From Actinomycetota bacterium (lineage in GTDB: Bacteria > Actinomycetota > Thermoleophilia > Miltoncostaeales > Miltoncostaeaceae), in contig SYFI01000003.1 in assembly GCA_005800465.1 (NCBI GenBank), forward strand, positions 1 to 39,259: 39,259 nucleotides of DNA. Reading direction: 5' to 3'. The notes under the pieces were generated by a model. It did no database searches. It had not been told where the DNA came from and saw nothing but the letters and a program-made list of their open reading frames with translations. The translations under genes and the position numbers were made by a program. The stretch's first letter is position 1. Each line of letters starts with the position of its first letter. This document shows, in pieces, positions 1 to 7,366 of the stretch.

Positions 1-975
1 CTCCTGCAGTGGCACGACGGTGCCGCAGATGACTGTGGCGCCCTGCAGGATCATGCCGTTGACGAAGCCGATGATGCCGGCGGCCACCACCACAAGCAGC
101 GCGCTGCCGCCCACCGCGGCGATCGCGATAAGCCACGTGACCACGGCCGAGACCCCGAGCCCGATCATCACCGCCTTGCGGGGCGCGACGTTGCGGGTGA
201 CCAGCGGCGTCATGCCACCCAGCCCGAGCACGAGAAACCCGCAGAGCCCGGCAATGGCCACATTGCGCTCACCAAGCGTGTCGTACAGATACAGCGGCAC
301 GATCGACAGCACCGTGCCCTCCATAAAGCTCATGGTGAATGCGGCGGGCGCCATGAACCCCGCGAATCCACGCATCTGCCCCTTGGGCACCCCCACGCGT
401 ATCTCAAACGTGTAGCGGCGCCGCGGCACGGTCTCACTGGCGAGGATGACGCACCCGATACCCACCGCCAGCAACACCAGGTGCACCTCATAGGGACGGT
501 GAATGGGGTCGCCCCAGTACTGGGCAACCAGACCCGCCATGCCCGGACCCAGGCCGAAACCCAGACGGAAGAATGCCCCCGCCGCCATGGCGGCCAGTGC
601 CCGCTTGGCCGGGATGGCGTGATCCACCACAAACGCCGTGCCCACACCCAGGAACATGCCGACCGCCAGCCCCTGCAGCACCCGGCCCACAAAGAGCATG
701 GGCACCGACTCGGTGAAGGCGAACAGGAGCGATGCGGACGTGAGCACGAGCATGGCCGGCAGCAGGACGCGCTTTCGGCCCAGGCGATCGGATGCGCTCC
801 CGGCCACCAGCATGGTGGGCACCACCGTGGCCGTGTACGTGGCGAACAGCAGTGTGAGCGTGCCGTTGGACAGGTGGAACTGGCCCGCATAGAGCGGCAG
901 CAGCGGGGTAATGATGCTGGTGCCCATGGTGAACACCAACAGGGAAACCAGCGCCAGATAGGCCCCGCGGGTCAA
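1..975 (-). CDS. Major facilitator superfamily transporter (C-terminal end outside window)
   Basis: This frame stays open from the window edge to a TTG codon at 975-973, giving at least 325 residues. The translation is strongly hydrophobic and begins MTRGAYLALVSLLVF. Residues 59-68 carry the MFS motif A (GSASDRLGRK) in the loop after the second helix, so this is an inner-membrane secondary transporter, probably an exporter; the substrate cannot be told. The TTG overlaps the TGA of the upstream MFS gene as TTGA, which is why I prefer it over the ATG about 15 codons later. The two transporters are therefore co-transcribed and probably translationally coupled. A sugar or drug efflux MFS of 12 helices is the most likely type. 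The stop codon lies beyond position 1. Confidence 0.85.
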   Translation of the reverse strand, partial: MTRGAYLALVSLLVFTMGTSIITPLLPLYAGQFHLSNGTLTLLFATYTATVVPTMLVAGSASDRLGRKRVLLPAMLVLTSASLLFAFTESVPMLFVGRVLQGLAVGMFLGVGTAFVVDHAIPAKRALAAMAAGAFFRLGFGLGPGMAGLVAQYWGDPIHRPYEVHLVLLAVGIGCVILASETVPRRRYTFEIRVGVPKGQMRGFAGFMAPAAFTMSFMEGTVLSIVPLYLYDTLGERNVAIAGLCGFLVLGLGGMTPLVTRNVAPRKAVMIGLGVSAVVTWLIAIAAVGGSALLVVVAAGIIGFVNGMILQGATVICGTVVPLQE

Positions 976-2483
976 TCCCGTGGCCTCGGGGGGTGCTCGC
1001 CCGTGCCCGGGATCATCGCCACGATGCGTGCCCCCGGGCCAACGACCCGAGGCATGCGCCAAGCCGCCACGAGGCCCAGGAGCAGGATGCCTGCGGCCGC
1101 AAACAGGGCGGCGCGCATGCCCTGCGCCGCCTGGTCGCGCACGGCCACCGGCAGCAGGCCGGAGTTGGCGGTGACGGAGGCGGGGAGCGATATCGCGAGG
1201 ACCGTACCGAGAAGGGCGCCCCCAAGGGCTCCACCGGAATACCGCGCGATATTCGGCAGGGCCGACGCAACGCCGATCCGATCATGCGGCGCCTCGTGGA
1301 TCGCCGTGGTGGTCACGGGTGACGTGGCAGACGACAACCCGAGCCCGGTGAGGATGAGCCCCGGCAGCATCCACACATACGACTGCGTCATGGCCCCCAG
1401 CGCCAGCGCGATTGCGCCGGCCACCGCCGTACCCACAGCGAATCGCACCACCACGTCGCTTCCCACCATGCTCATGAGGCGTCCGGATGTCGGCGCGCCG
1501 ATCATGAAACATGCTGCCACCGGGGTGATAGCCAACGACAGCTCGATGCCCGAGTAACCCAGCACCGTGGAGAAGTAGAACGGCAGCAGTATGAGCGTGC
1601 CGAACATGGCTCCTCCCACGGCGAACCCGGCCAAGTTGGCATTTCTCACCGTCGGCAATTTCAGCAGCGAGAGATCGAGCATGGGATCGTCGGTGGTGCG
1701 CTCACGCCAGGTGAACAGCACGAGGAACACGATGCCGAGAGCCCCGACGATGAGCGTGCGGGGTGCCATCCATCCCCATGCCGATGCCTGCGAAAGCGCG
1801 GTGAGCAGCGGGAACAGGCCAAGTGCGGCTAGCGCGGCACCCAGCATGTCGAATGGGCGGGCCTCAGTTGGCGCCCGCTCTCGCAATACAAACAGTGCGC
1901 CCACAAGCACGATCAGCGCCACCACGGGGGTGAACCAGAACACGCTGCGCCATCCCCATACGCCCACAAGCACGCCGGCGAGGTTCAGGGCCAGCACCGG
2001 GGCGACGGCCATGATGCCCGACAGCACGCCAAGGGCCAGCCCGCGCTTCTCGGGCGGAAAGAGAATGGCCGCATAGGCGAATGCCGTGGGCGCCATGGCC
2101 GAGGCACCGACCCCCTGCATGATGCGGAACACGATGAGGGCGGGCTCGCTCCAGGCCACTGCGCACAGCACCGAGGCGAGAACCATGATGAGGATTCCCG
2201 CCACCCACACCCGCCGGCGCCCGTACAGATCGCCCGCGCGGCCGGCGATGGGCAGCAGCACCGCCTGGGTCACGAGATAGCCCGTCACCACCCAGGTGGT
2301 GCCCGACACGCCTGAGTGGAAATCGTTGGCGATCGATGGGAGGGCGATGTTGACGATGCTGATGTTCAGCACCTGCAGCATCATTCCGCCGGCCACCACG
2401 GCCATGGCCATCCACCGCCAGCGGGGACTCTGCCGCAGCCGGGCACGGACGGCGAGCAGGGCGGGCGGGCGTGGCATCTGCAT
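972..2483 (-). CDS. MFS transporter of the DHA2 (EmrB/QacA-like) type
   Basis: A 503-residue polytopic membrane protein, the usual size for 14-helix drug:proton antiporters. From the chosen start, residues 40-50 (NISIVNIALPS) match the helix-1 motif of DHA exporters, residues 81-91 (GRAGDLYGRRR) are motif A, and RIMQGVGAS further on matches motif B. Motif C is degenerate, with its glycine/proline pattern only partly kept. It probably exports a hydrophobic compound in exchange for protons; the substrate is unknown. An ATG 32 codons upstream (2579) would run past the start of the divergent gene at 2559 and adds a polar, non-family leader, so I take the ATG at 2483. A TACGGT hexamer 9 bases upstream could be its -10 element. 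Its stop overlaps the TTG start of the following transporter. Confidence 0.88.
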   Translation of the reverse strand: MQMPRPPALLAVRARLRQSPRWRWMAMAVVAGGMMLQVLNISIVNIALPSIANDFHSGVSGTTWVVTGYLVTQAVLLPIAGRAGDLYGRRRVWVAGILIMVLASVLCAVAWSEPALIVFRIMQGVGASAMAPTAFAYAAILFPPEKRGLALGVLSGIMAVAPVLALNLAGVLVGVWGWRSVFWFTPVVALIVLVGALFVLRERAPTEARPFDMLGAALAALGLFPLLTALSQASAWGWMAPRTLIVGALGIVFLVLFTWRERTTDDPMLDLSLLKLPTVRNANLAGFAVGGAMFGTLILLPFYFSTVLGYSGIELSLAITPVAACFMIGAPTSGRLMSMVGSDVVVRFAVGTAVAGAIALALGAMTQSYVWMLPGLILTGLGLSSATSPVTTTAIHEAPHDRIGVASALPNIARYSGGALGGALLGTVLAISLPASVTANSGLLPVAVRDQAAQGMRAALFAAAGILLLGLVAAWRMPRVVGPGARIVAMIPGTGEHPPRPRD

Positions 2484-2492
2484 GACGGTCGC

Positions 2493-2498
2493 ACCGTA
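2493..2498 (-). promoter_or_regulatory. Possible -10 element of the MFS exporter pair
   Basis: On the minus strand this reads TACGGT, nine bases before the ATG at 2483, within the short divergent gap to the gene at 2559. No convincing -35 hexamer is seen. The placement predicts an mRNA leader of only a few bases, as at other operon heads in this window. Confidence 0.3.
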
Positions 2499-2545
2499 TA
2501 CCCCGCCCGCGATCGCCAGTGGTGCCCGAGACCAACCCGGCTCGC

Positions 2546-2551
2546 TACGCT
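2546..2551 (+). promoter_or_regulatory. Possible -10 element of a leaderless promoter
   Basis: TACGCT lies seven bases upstream of the GTG at 2559. With the usual 6-7 base distance from a -10 hexamer to the start site, transcription would begin at the start codon itself. No Shine-Dalgarno sequence is present and no canonical -35 is visible. Confidence 0.4.
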
Positions 2552-2558
2552 CTCGCCC

Positions 2559-3158
2559 GTGGTAAAGAAGAAGCGCCAACGCGTTATCGATCCCGTCAAC
2601 CTCGGTGACCGGGACCTCCTGTGGGGCTACGCGCGGCTGTCGCGCCTCTACGGCGTGGTGCTTTTGGGCGTGTCATTCGCGCTGCTGGGGTTGTCCGTCA
2701 TCCTCGAGGCCACATCTGAGGATGGCTGGTCGTGGATGTGGCTGGGCGTGACCGTGGGCATGGGTGGGATCACGGGCCTTATCTTCTTCCCACTGCTCAG
2801 CGTGTGGCTCAAGCGCAGCGGGCTGGCATCTATCCGCCTGCCGGACGCGCAGCTGGCCGACGGGTCACGCCTGCTCGAGGCCGGACCACGCGACTGGCGG
2901 CGATGGGCCACCATCTCGTCGATCGTCATGTTCGTGGCGTCGGCCTTCATGCTGCTGTTTCTCGTGGCCGTGCTCGGCCGTGGGGGCACCGCCGAGGGCG
3001 TGGTAATCGGCGTGCTATTGGCCTGGGGGGTGGTGACCATTGCCGACGGCGAGAAGATCGCCATGGCCGAGGAGGAACAGGGGCGCGCCTACTGGGCAGC
3101 GGGGCAGCGCCCCACCGGCGCGGGCAACCGGCTGGTGTTCACCACCCGCGCGAAGTAG
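2559..3158 (+). CDS. Small integral membrane protein of unknown function
   Basis: The predicted product has 199 residues with a very basic N-terminus (VKKKRQR after the start), two hydrophobic segments at roughly residues 27-45 and 55-80, a soluble stretch with a helix rich in charged residues, and two more hydrophobic segments around residues 125-165, giving about four membrane helices. The C-terminus is polar and presumably cytoplasmic. I do not recognise a family. The GTG start is chosen because a TACGCT hexamer sits seven bases before it and because the frame upstream is antisense to the MFS gene. It is divergent from the transporter operon and ends three bases before the stop of the convergent zinc-ribbon gene. 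Confidence 0.72.
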   Translation: MVKKKRQRVIDPVNLGDRDLLWGYARLSRLYGVVLLGVSFALLGLSVILEATSEDGWSWMWLGVTVGMGGITGLIFFPLLSVWLKRSGLASIRLPDAQLADGSRLLEAGPRDWRRWATISSIVMFVASAFMLLFLVAVLGRGGTAEGVVIGVLLAWGVVTIADGEKIAMAEEEQGRAYWAAGQRPTGAGNRLVFTTRAK

Positions 3159-3161
3159 CGC

Positions 3162-3374
3162 TCAGCTGGTCGGCGTGTTCCGGTGCAGGTCGCGGAACAG
3201 GCGCTCGGGGCGCTCCGCGTACATCTTGGTGAGGCCGCACTCGATGCAGGTCTCACCCCGAAGGGCGCTCACGCGCCCGGAGGCCATTCCCGATCGACGG
3301 CGCTTCAGGGACACAATCCCCGACACGACCGTGTATTCGACCCGGCCACCACACTCATTGCAGGCATCTGGCAT
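3162..3374 (-). CDS. Small four-cysteine zinc-ribbon protein
   Basis: The product is 70 residues long with two knuckles, CNEC (Cys5, Cys8) and CIEC (Cys43, Cys46), spaced as in a zinc ribbon. The region between them is rich in Arg and Lys (LKRRRSGMASGR), which would suit nucleic-acid contact, but I cannot assign a function. The ATG at 3374 is supported by a TACCCT hexamer six bases upstream, implying a leaderless transcript. The gene is divergent from the thioredoxin operon, and the inverted repeat between them (3385-3410) lies immediately upstream of its -10 element, so the same regulator might control both directions. The conserved paired cysteines make a real gene more likely than a chance frame. 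Confidence 0.7.
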   Translation of the reverse strand: MPDACNECGGRVEYTVVSGIVSLKRRRSGMASGRVSALRGETCIECGLTKMYAERPERLFRDLHRNTPTS

Positions 3375-3380
3375 GTTGCT

Positions 3381-3386
3381 AGGGTA
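3381..3386 (-). promoter_or_regulatory. Possible -10 element of the zinc-ribbon gene
   Basis: On the minus strand the hexamer TACCCT lies six bases before the ATG at 3374, predicting a leaderless mRNA. It abuts and slightly overlaps the inverted repeat at 3385-3410, so a bound regulator would be expected to block it. Confidence 0.4.
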
Positions 3387-3410
3387 TCCCCTCTATACCG
3401 GGAGGGGGTA
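3385..3410. promoter_or_regulatory. G/C-tract inverted repeat, candidate CsoR/CstR-family operator
   Basis: The arms TATCCCCTC (3385-3393) and GAGGGGGTA (3402-3410) are complementary at eight of nine positions across an eight-base spacer. TA-flanked C/G tracts facing each other are the hallmark of operators bound by CsoR-family repressors. A member of that family is encoded in the operon that starts 37 bases downstream. The dyad overlaps candidate -10 elements in both directions. What is seen is the dyad and its position; binding is inferred. Confidence 0.6.
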
Positions 3411-3414
3411 TGTT
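3409..3414 (+). promoter_or_regulatory. Possible -10 element of the trxB operon
   Basis: TATGTT matches TAnnnT and overlaps the right arm of the inverted repeat. Transcription would start near 3421, leaving a leader of about 26 bases that contains a strong ribosome-binding site. An alternative hexamer, TATACC at 3394-3399, lies inside the dyad. Confidence 0.4.
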
Positions 3415-3435
3415 CCCGCTCCATGTCGAGTGCCT

Positions 3436-3442
3436 AGGAGGG
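3436..3442 (+). promoter_or_regulatory. Ribosome-binding site of trxB
   Basis: AGGAGGG, one of the few strong Shine-Dalgarno sequences in the window, sits just before two overlapping GTG codons. The GTG at 3445 leads to an immediate stop, so 3447 is the functional start. Confidence 0.7.
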
Positions 3443-3446
3443 CCGT

Positions 3447-4394
3447 GTGTCCGTAGATGGCGTCAACGAAGTGATTATCGTCGGCAGCGGGCCCGCCGGG
3501 CTCACCGCCGCCATCTACGCGGCCCGTGCCGGGTTGGAGCCGTTGGTCATTGAGGGCTACGGCGCGGGTGGTCAACTGATGATCACAACCGACGTGGAGA
3601 ACTACCCGGGATTCCCCGACGGCGTTCAGGGCCCCGACATGATGGTCATGTTCCGTCAGCAGGCCGAGCGGTTTGGCACCCGGTTCATCACGGCCGATGT
3701 ATCGCGGGTCGACTTCTCGGAACGACCGTTCCGGGTGTGGGTTGATGACGACGAGCACGTAGGTCGGTCGATCATCGTGTCCACCGGTGCGTCCGCACGC
3801 TGGTTGGCCATTGAGGGCGAGACGCGCCTGCGCGGAAAGGGCGTGTCGGCGTGCGCCACCTGCGACGGCTTCTTCTTCCGCGACAAGCCGGTGGTAGTGG
3901 TCGGTGGTGGCGACACCGCGATGGAGGAGGCCCTCTTCCTCACCCGTATGTGCGAGAGCGTGACCATCGTGCACCGCCGCGACGCATTTCGGGCATCGGC
4001 CATCATGGCCCAGCGGGTTCTCGAGAACCCCAAGATCACCGTGGTGTGGAACTCCCGCGTGGTTGACGTGGAAGGCGCCAACGTTGTGGAGGGCGTGCGT
4101 GTGGCCGACGTCGACACCGGTGACGAGCAGGTCATCCCAACCGCCGCCATGTTCGTGGCCATCGGGCACCAACCCAACACCGAACTGTTTGAGGGGCTCC
4201 TCGATGCCGACGGCGAGGGCTACCTCATCACCGACGGCACCCGCACCAACGTCGAGGGCGTGTTCGCCTGCGGCGACGTGCAGGACACTATTTACCGGCA
4301 GGCCGTTACGGCAGCGGGCAGCGGATGCATGGCGGCAATCGATGCGGAGCGGTGGCTTGAGGCCGCAGCGCATCCGGCCACTGCCACCCACTGA
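3447..4394 (+). CDS. trxB: Thioredoxin reductase (NADPH, FAD-dependent)
   Basis: A 315-residue, low-molecular-weight thioredoxin reductase of normal length. It has an N-terminal FAD-binding Rossmann motif (VGSGPAGLTAA, about residues 12-22), the redox-active CATC pair (Cys136, Cys139), an NADPH-binding motif directly after it (VVGGGDTAMEEA), the HRRD segment expected for NADPH phosphate binding, and the late FAD motif (VFACGDVQD). It passes electrons from NADPH through FAD and the CATC disulfide to thioredoxin in the cytosol; its partner TrxA is encoded 29 bases downstream. It is the first gene of a four-gene operon with a CsoR-family regulator, preceded by a strong ribosome-binding site and a candidate operator. 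Confidence 0.96.
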   Translation: MSVDGVNEVIIVGSGPAGLTAAIYAARAGLEPLVIEGYGAGGQLMITTDVENYPGFPDGVQGPDMMVMFRQQAERFGTRFITADVSRVDFSERPFRVWVDDDEHVGRSIIVSTGASARWLAIEGETRLRGKGVSACATCDGFFFRDKPVVVVGGGDTAMEEALFLTRMCESVTIVHRRDAFRASAIMAQRVLENPKITVVWNSRVVDVEGANVVEGVRVADVDTGDEQVIPTAAMFVAIGHQPNTELFEGLLDADGEGYLITDGTRTNVEGVFACGDVQDTIYRQAVTAAGSGCMAAIDAERWLEAAAHPATATH

Positions 4395-4423
4395 CAACAC
4401 CCGAACACGAACCAGGAGCAGAA

Positions 4424-4741
4424 ATGTCTGACGTCATCGAGATCACCAGCGACACCTTCCAGGGCCTTGTACTCGAAAGCGAGAAGCCCGTCGTGGTGGA
4501 CTTCTGGGCCCCGTGGTGCGGCCCCTGCCGCATGATCGGCCCGGTTATCGACGAGATCGCCCGCGACCGCGACGACATCGTGGTGTGCAAGATCAACGTG
4601 GACGATGCCCCGGACATCGCACAGCGCTACGGGATTCAGGGCATTCCCTTTATCGGCCTGTTCGAGGGTGGCCAACTCACCAAGAACGCCGTGGGTGCCA
4701 TGCCGCGCGCCGGTATCGAGCAAGCACTCGGGCTCGCATAA
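4424..4741 (+). CDS. trxA: Thioredoxin
   Basis: A 105-residue classical thioredoxin. The active site WCGPC occupies residues 31-35 within the typical FWAPWCGPCRM context, followed by the expected cis-proline segment (GIQGIPFIGLF). It is the cytosolic dithiol reductant of ribonucleotide reductase, peroxidases and persulfides, recharged by the TrxB encoded just upstream. An AGGAGC ribosome-binding site precedes the ATG. Its stop codon is followed after three bases by the next ATG, so it is co-transcribed with the zinc-ribbon and CsoR-family genes. No unusual residues are seen. Confidence 0.96.
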   Translation: MSDVIEITSDTFQGLVLESEKPVVVDFWAPWCGPCRMIGPVIDEIARDRDDIVVCKINVDDAPDIAQRYGIQGIPFIGLFEGGQLTKNAVGAMPRAGIEQALGLA

Positions 4742-4744
4742 ACC

Positions 4745-4978
4745 ATGCCCTCGTACGACTTGCGATTCCAGTCGTGTGCGCACGACTTCGAAGTGTTCCG
4801 CCAGGGCTTCCTGCGTGATGACGACCGTTCGTGCCCCCAGTGCGGGGCGCGGGCCGAACAGTTGATCACCGCCGGGTTCGTGTCGGCCAAGCCCTCCCGT
4901 GGTGGTGGCGCCGGTGCGCCAACTGGCGGGGGCGGCCACGCACACGGCGGTGGCTGCGGCTGCGGCCACAACCACTAA
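4745..4978 (+). CDS. FmdB-family zinc-ribbon protein with Gly/His/Cys-rich tail
   Basis: A 77-residue protein. The first 45 residues fit the FmdB zinc-ribbon family (MPSYDLRFQSCAHDFEVF, then CPQCG and a GFVSAKPS segment). Family members normally have two CxxC knuckles; here the first knuckle is CAH, with a histidine in place of the second cysteine. The last 30 residues are a flexible glycine tract ending in a metal-ligand cluster (HAHGGGCGCGHNH). Such tails can bind metal, but the biological role of FmdB proteins is poorly defined. It lies three bases after trxA and eight bases before the CsoR-family gene, so a role in thiol or metal homeostasis is plausible from context only. Confidence 0.85.
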   Translation: MPSYDLRFQSCAHDFEVFRQGFLRDDDRSCPQCGARAEQLITAGFVSAKPSRGGGAGAPTGGGGHAHGGGCGCGHNH

Positions 4979-4986
4979 GTCGTACC

Positions 4987-5271
4987 GTGGCCACCGGCGC
5001 ATCAGCACCTCCCACCCGTGAACAGATCATGGTGCGTCTGCGGCGCGCGGAGGGTCAATTGCGCGGCGTGCAGCGCATGCTCGACGAGGACTCGTCATGC
5101 GACGACGTGCTGGTGCAACTGGCGGCCGTCACCGCGGCACTCGATCAGGTGGGGCTGCACCTGATCGGCGAGCGGCTGCGCGGCTGCACGCAGGCGGATG
5201 GGGAGATCTGCGCCGACGAGCTCGAGCGAAGCGTTGCCACGCTCATGCGCCACGCGCGCATCGGGCGCTAA
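4987..5271 (+). CDS. CsoR/CstR-family (DUF156) transcriptional repressor, CstR-like
   Basis: A 94-residue all-helical repressor of the CsoR/FrmR/RcnR/CstR family, with the typical start (MVRLRRAEGQLRGVQRML) and Q-L-A-A-V-T-A-A-L core. Copper-sensing CsoR uses Cys-x24-His-x3-Cys. Here Cys38 and Cys67 are kept at exactly the family spacing (29 residues), but the histidine position is Arg63. Loss of that ligand with both cysteines kept is the pattern of the persulfide sensor CstR, where the cysteines become cross-linked by sulfane sulfur. Context with thioredoxin genes fits that. The GTG at 4987 is chosen because it leaves a normal N-terminus; the in-frame upstream extension overlaps the zinc-ribbon gene. 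Its stop overlaps that of the convergent membrane-protein gene. Confidence 0.9.
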   Translation: MATGASAPPTREQIMVRLRRAEGQLRGVQRMLDEDSSCDDVLVQLAAVTAALDQVGLHLIGERLRGCTQADGEICADELERSVATLMRHARIGR

Positions 5272-6272
5272 GCCGACCACCCGGGGCGCACCCGCGCCAC
5301 GATCGCTGCGGCCCGGTGCTGCACCGGCGGGGCCAGCACCACCCACTCGACCGTCCCCACCACGAGGCTCGGTCTTGCGAGGGGCAGCCGGCTCGCCCCC
5401 TCCGCGCCAACAAAGGTGCCGCCAAACCACGCGCCGGTAAATGCGGTGCCCGTTGGCAGGGTGAGCCCAATGGCCCCGCACACGGCAAGGGATGTGGCTC
5501 CGGATGCCAGCACAAAGGGCAGGCCCAACCGCTGGATGAGCACCCAGGTAACAAGTGCCGCCACGCAGCCGATAGGCACCACTGCGGCATGCGCCATGCC
5601 ATCCATGCCCGGCAGCAGCGGGTGGTCGCGCTCGGCACCCACGGCATCCGCCACCAAGTAGAGGCCGGACGCCGCGATGTAGGCCAGCGCCCCCATGCGT
5701 CCACCCACGCCATCCCACACCGATGGGCCGATGAGCGACCAGAGCACCCCGGCCAGCAGGGCGGCGCCCATCACCCACCCGGTGCCAAGCGTCACGGTAG
5801 GCGACAACATGCCGAGGAAGGCGCCGGTATAGACCGCTCCAGCGGCGCTTAAGTCAATCTGCTGCCCGGGCAGCGCCATGGCCACGAGAACGACGGCCAC
5901 CAGCGACGTCGCCACGATAACGGGGATGCCCATTTCGCGAGCCAGAAAGAGGGTCATCGCGGCCGCTGCCACAGACATGCCGACATTGATAGCCCGTACC
6001 CGCACGACCTGCTTGGAGGTGGGCGTGGTGATGGCCATGCCGCCCACCAGAAGAACCCCGGCAACAAGGGCTGCTGCCAAGGGGAGGGGCTCGGCGTCCA
6101 GCAGAAACGATGCGGCGCAGAGGAGCCCGAGGCCCACGGCCATGACCGATGCGAGCAGCAGTACGGCAGGCGACGGCAGCTCCGAACGGCCCTGCCACGG
6201 CTCCTCGTGGGGGATGCTCGCAGTGGACCGGGCCTCGGGCTGAAAGAGGGGTGAGAGGCGGGGCGGGGTCAT
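5268..6272 (-). CDS. Polytopic membrane protein, tandem paralogue B (unknown function)
   Basis: A 334-residue protein with a polar N-terminus of about 45 residues and then roughly ten hydrophobic segments. It is clearly paralogous to the gene directly upstream: both share the pattern FL(A/T)RE(M/L)G(I/V)PV, a GRMGALA/GARLGAVA stretch, ALVTW-LI-R, and a (L/M)PFVLAS segment at matching positions. This pattern loosely recalls small-molecule transporters or bacterial integral membrane proteins with duplicated halves, but I recognise no family. Its ATG overlaps the TGA of the upstream gene as ATGA. The stop is shared with the end of the convergent CsoR-family gene, leaving no intergenic space. Confidence 0.78.
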   Translation of the reverse strand: MTPPRLSPLFQPEARSTASIPHEEPWQGRSELPSPAVLLLASVMAVGLGLLCAASFLLDAEPLPLAAALVAGVLLVGGMAITTPTSKQVVRVRAINVGMSVAAAAMTLFLAREMGIPVIVATSLVAVVLVAMALPGQQIDLSAAGAVYTGAFLGMLSPTVTLGTGWVMGAALLAGVLWSLIGPSVWDGVGGRMGALAYIAASGLYLVADAVGAERDHPLLPGMDGMAHAAVVPIGCVAALVTWVLIQRLGLPFVLASGATSLAVCGAIGLTLPTGTAFTGAWFGGTFVGAEGASRLPLARPSLVVGTVEWVVLAPPVQHRAAAIVARVRPGWSA

Positions 6273-7366
6273 CGTGATGGCGTGGCCGGCGCTCGCGCGA
6301 CACGCGCAACGAGAGGTCCGAGGTGGCGACCATGCATAAGCCATTCGGCGCCGGCAGCGGCCATGCACGCGATGGTCGCCGTGGCACCGAGTACCCCCAC
6401 GTGGCCGGTGAGCGGCCCCCAAGAGTGCAGCATCAGCGTGCCGTAGACGATTCCTGTAACGCCGATCCAGAAGGCCGTCGGAAGGCGCTGAGGGCTGGCA
6501 CTGGCGATGAGCGTGCCACCCACCCATGCCGATCCGAGCACCGGCATGCTGGCGGGGAGGGCGATGGCCATGACCCCGCACACGCACAGCGAGGGCAGCG
6601 CCGATGCCAGCACAAAAGGCATTGAGGTGCGGCGGATGAGCTCCCAGGTGACCAGCGCACCGGCCATCCCGATGGGAAGAATCGCCCAACTTGCAAGACC
6701 CACGCTCTCAGCTGGCAAGAGGGGTGGGGAGTCGGTGCCGCTCCAATGGGCGAGCAGGTATACGACCGACCCTGTCAGAAAGGCGACTGCACCAAGCCGG
6801 GCTCCCACCCCGGGCAGCACCGCGGGGCCGACGACAGACATGAGCAGCCCCGCGAGCAGGCCCGCAAGCAGCACCCACCCCCAGGCCAGCACCGGTCCGG
6901 GCTGGAGCAGCCCCGTGAACATGCCCGCGTACCCGGACGCCGATGCCATGAAGTCGAGCGGGCCATCGCGCAGGGACAGAACTCCGATGATGGATCCCGT
7001 GACCCCCACTGCCACGAGCACGGGAACCCCCAACTCGCGCGTGAGGAACTGGGCGAACACGGCCCCGCAGAGACCGAGGGTCACGTCGATGACCCGTGGC
7101 ATCCGTGATGGCCGCGAGGTAATGAGGCCGAGCACGAATCCCAGCAGGCTGAGCGCTCCGATCAGCGCGACGACGGCGAGGTTCACGCCGTGCACCCGCA
7201 TCCAGAAGCCATCCACATACAGGTATCCGAGCGCCACAAGCAGCAGGGCGCCGAGAATGAACGTCACGAGCGGAGGCCGGTACCGGCGATAGCCCTCGCG
7301 CAGATCGCGCACCGTTGCCGTCTCGGATGCTTCCAGGTGGGCCGTGGGGCCGGGGACGCTGCTCAT
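6269..7366 (-). CDS. Polytopic membrane protein, tandem paralogue A (unknown function)
   Basis: A 365-residue protein beginning with a soluble segment of about 32 residues (including TVRDLREGYRRYRPP) and then about ten to eleven membrane segments. It aligns along nearly its full length with the downstream gene product, sharing FLTRELGVPV, VGPAVLPGVGARLGAVA, GALVTWELIRR and MPFVLAS. The pair therefore arose by tandem duplication and could form a heterodimer. No charged catalytic motif stands out in the membrane regions. It is linked by ATGA overlaps to the HAD hydrolase upstream and to the paralogue downstream, so the three genes form one translationally coupled unit. Function is not assigned. 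Confidence 0.8.
   Translation of the reverse strand: MSSVPGPTAHLEASETATVRDLREGYRRYRPPLVTFILGALLLVALGYLYVDGFWMRVHGVNLAVVALIGALSLLGFVLGLITSRPSRMPRVIDVTLGLCGAVFAQFLTRELGVPVLVAVGVTGSIIGVLSLRDGPLDFMASASGYAGMFTGLLQPGPVLAWGWVLLAGLLAGLLMSVVGPAVLPGVGARLGAVAFLTGSVVYLLAHWSGTDSPPLLPAESVGLASWAILPIGMAGALVTWELIRRTSMPFVLASALPSLCVCGVMAIALPASMPVLGSAWVGGTLIASASPQRLPTAFWIGVTGIVYGTLMLHSWGPLTGHVGVLGATATIACMAAAGAEWLMHGRHLGPLVARVARAPATPSR

Noticed and set aside
481..1557. A 358-codon plus-strand open frame over the two MFS genes
   Set aside because: The minus-strand frames carry MFS motifs A and B; this one has no hydrophobic or family pattern.
2484..2579. Upstream ATG of the DHA2-type transporter
   Set aside because: The extra 32 residues are polar, are not part of the family and would overlap the start of the divergent gene at 2559.
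3393..4400. A 335-codon open frame on the minus strand opposite trxB
   Set aside because: The plus-strand thioredoxin reductase is unmistakable. The minus frame has no family motif and is open only because of high GC in third positions.
5098..5190. Copper-sensing assignment (CsoR) for the DUF156 repressor
   Set aside because: The histidine ligand position is Arg63, so the Cys-His-Cys copper site is incomplete; CstR-like is the better reading.
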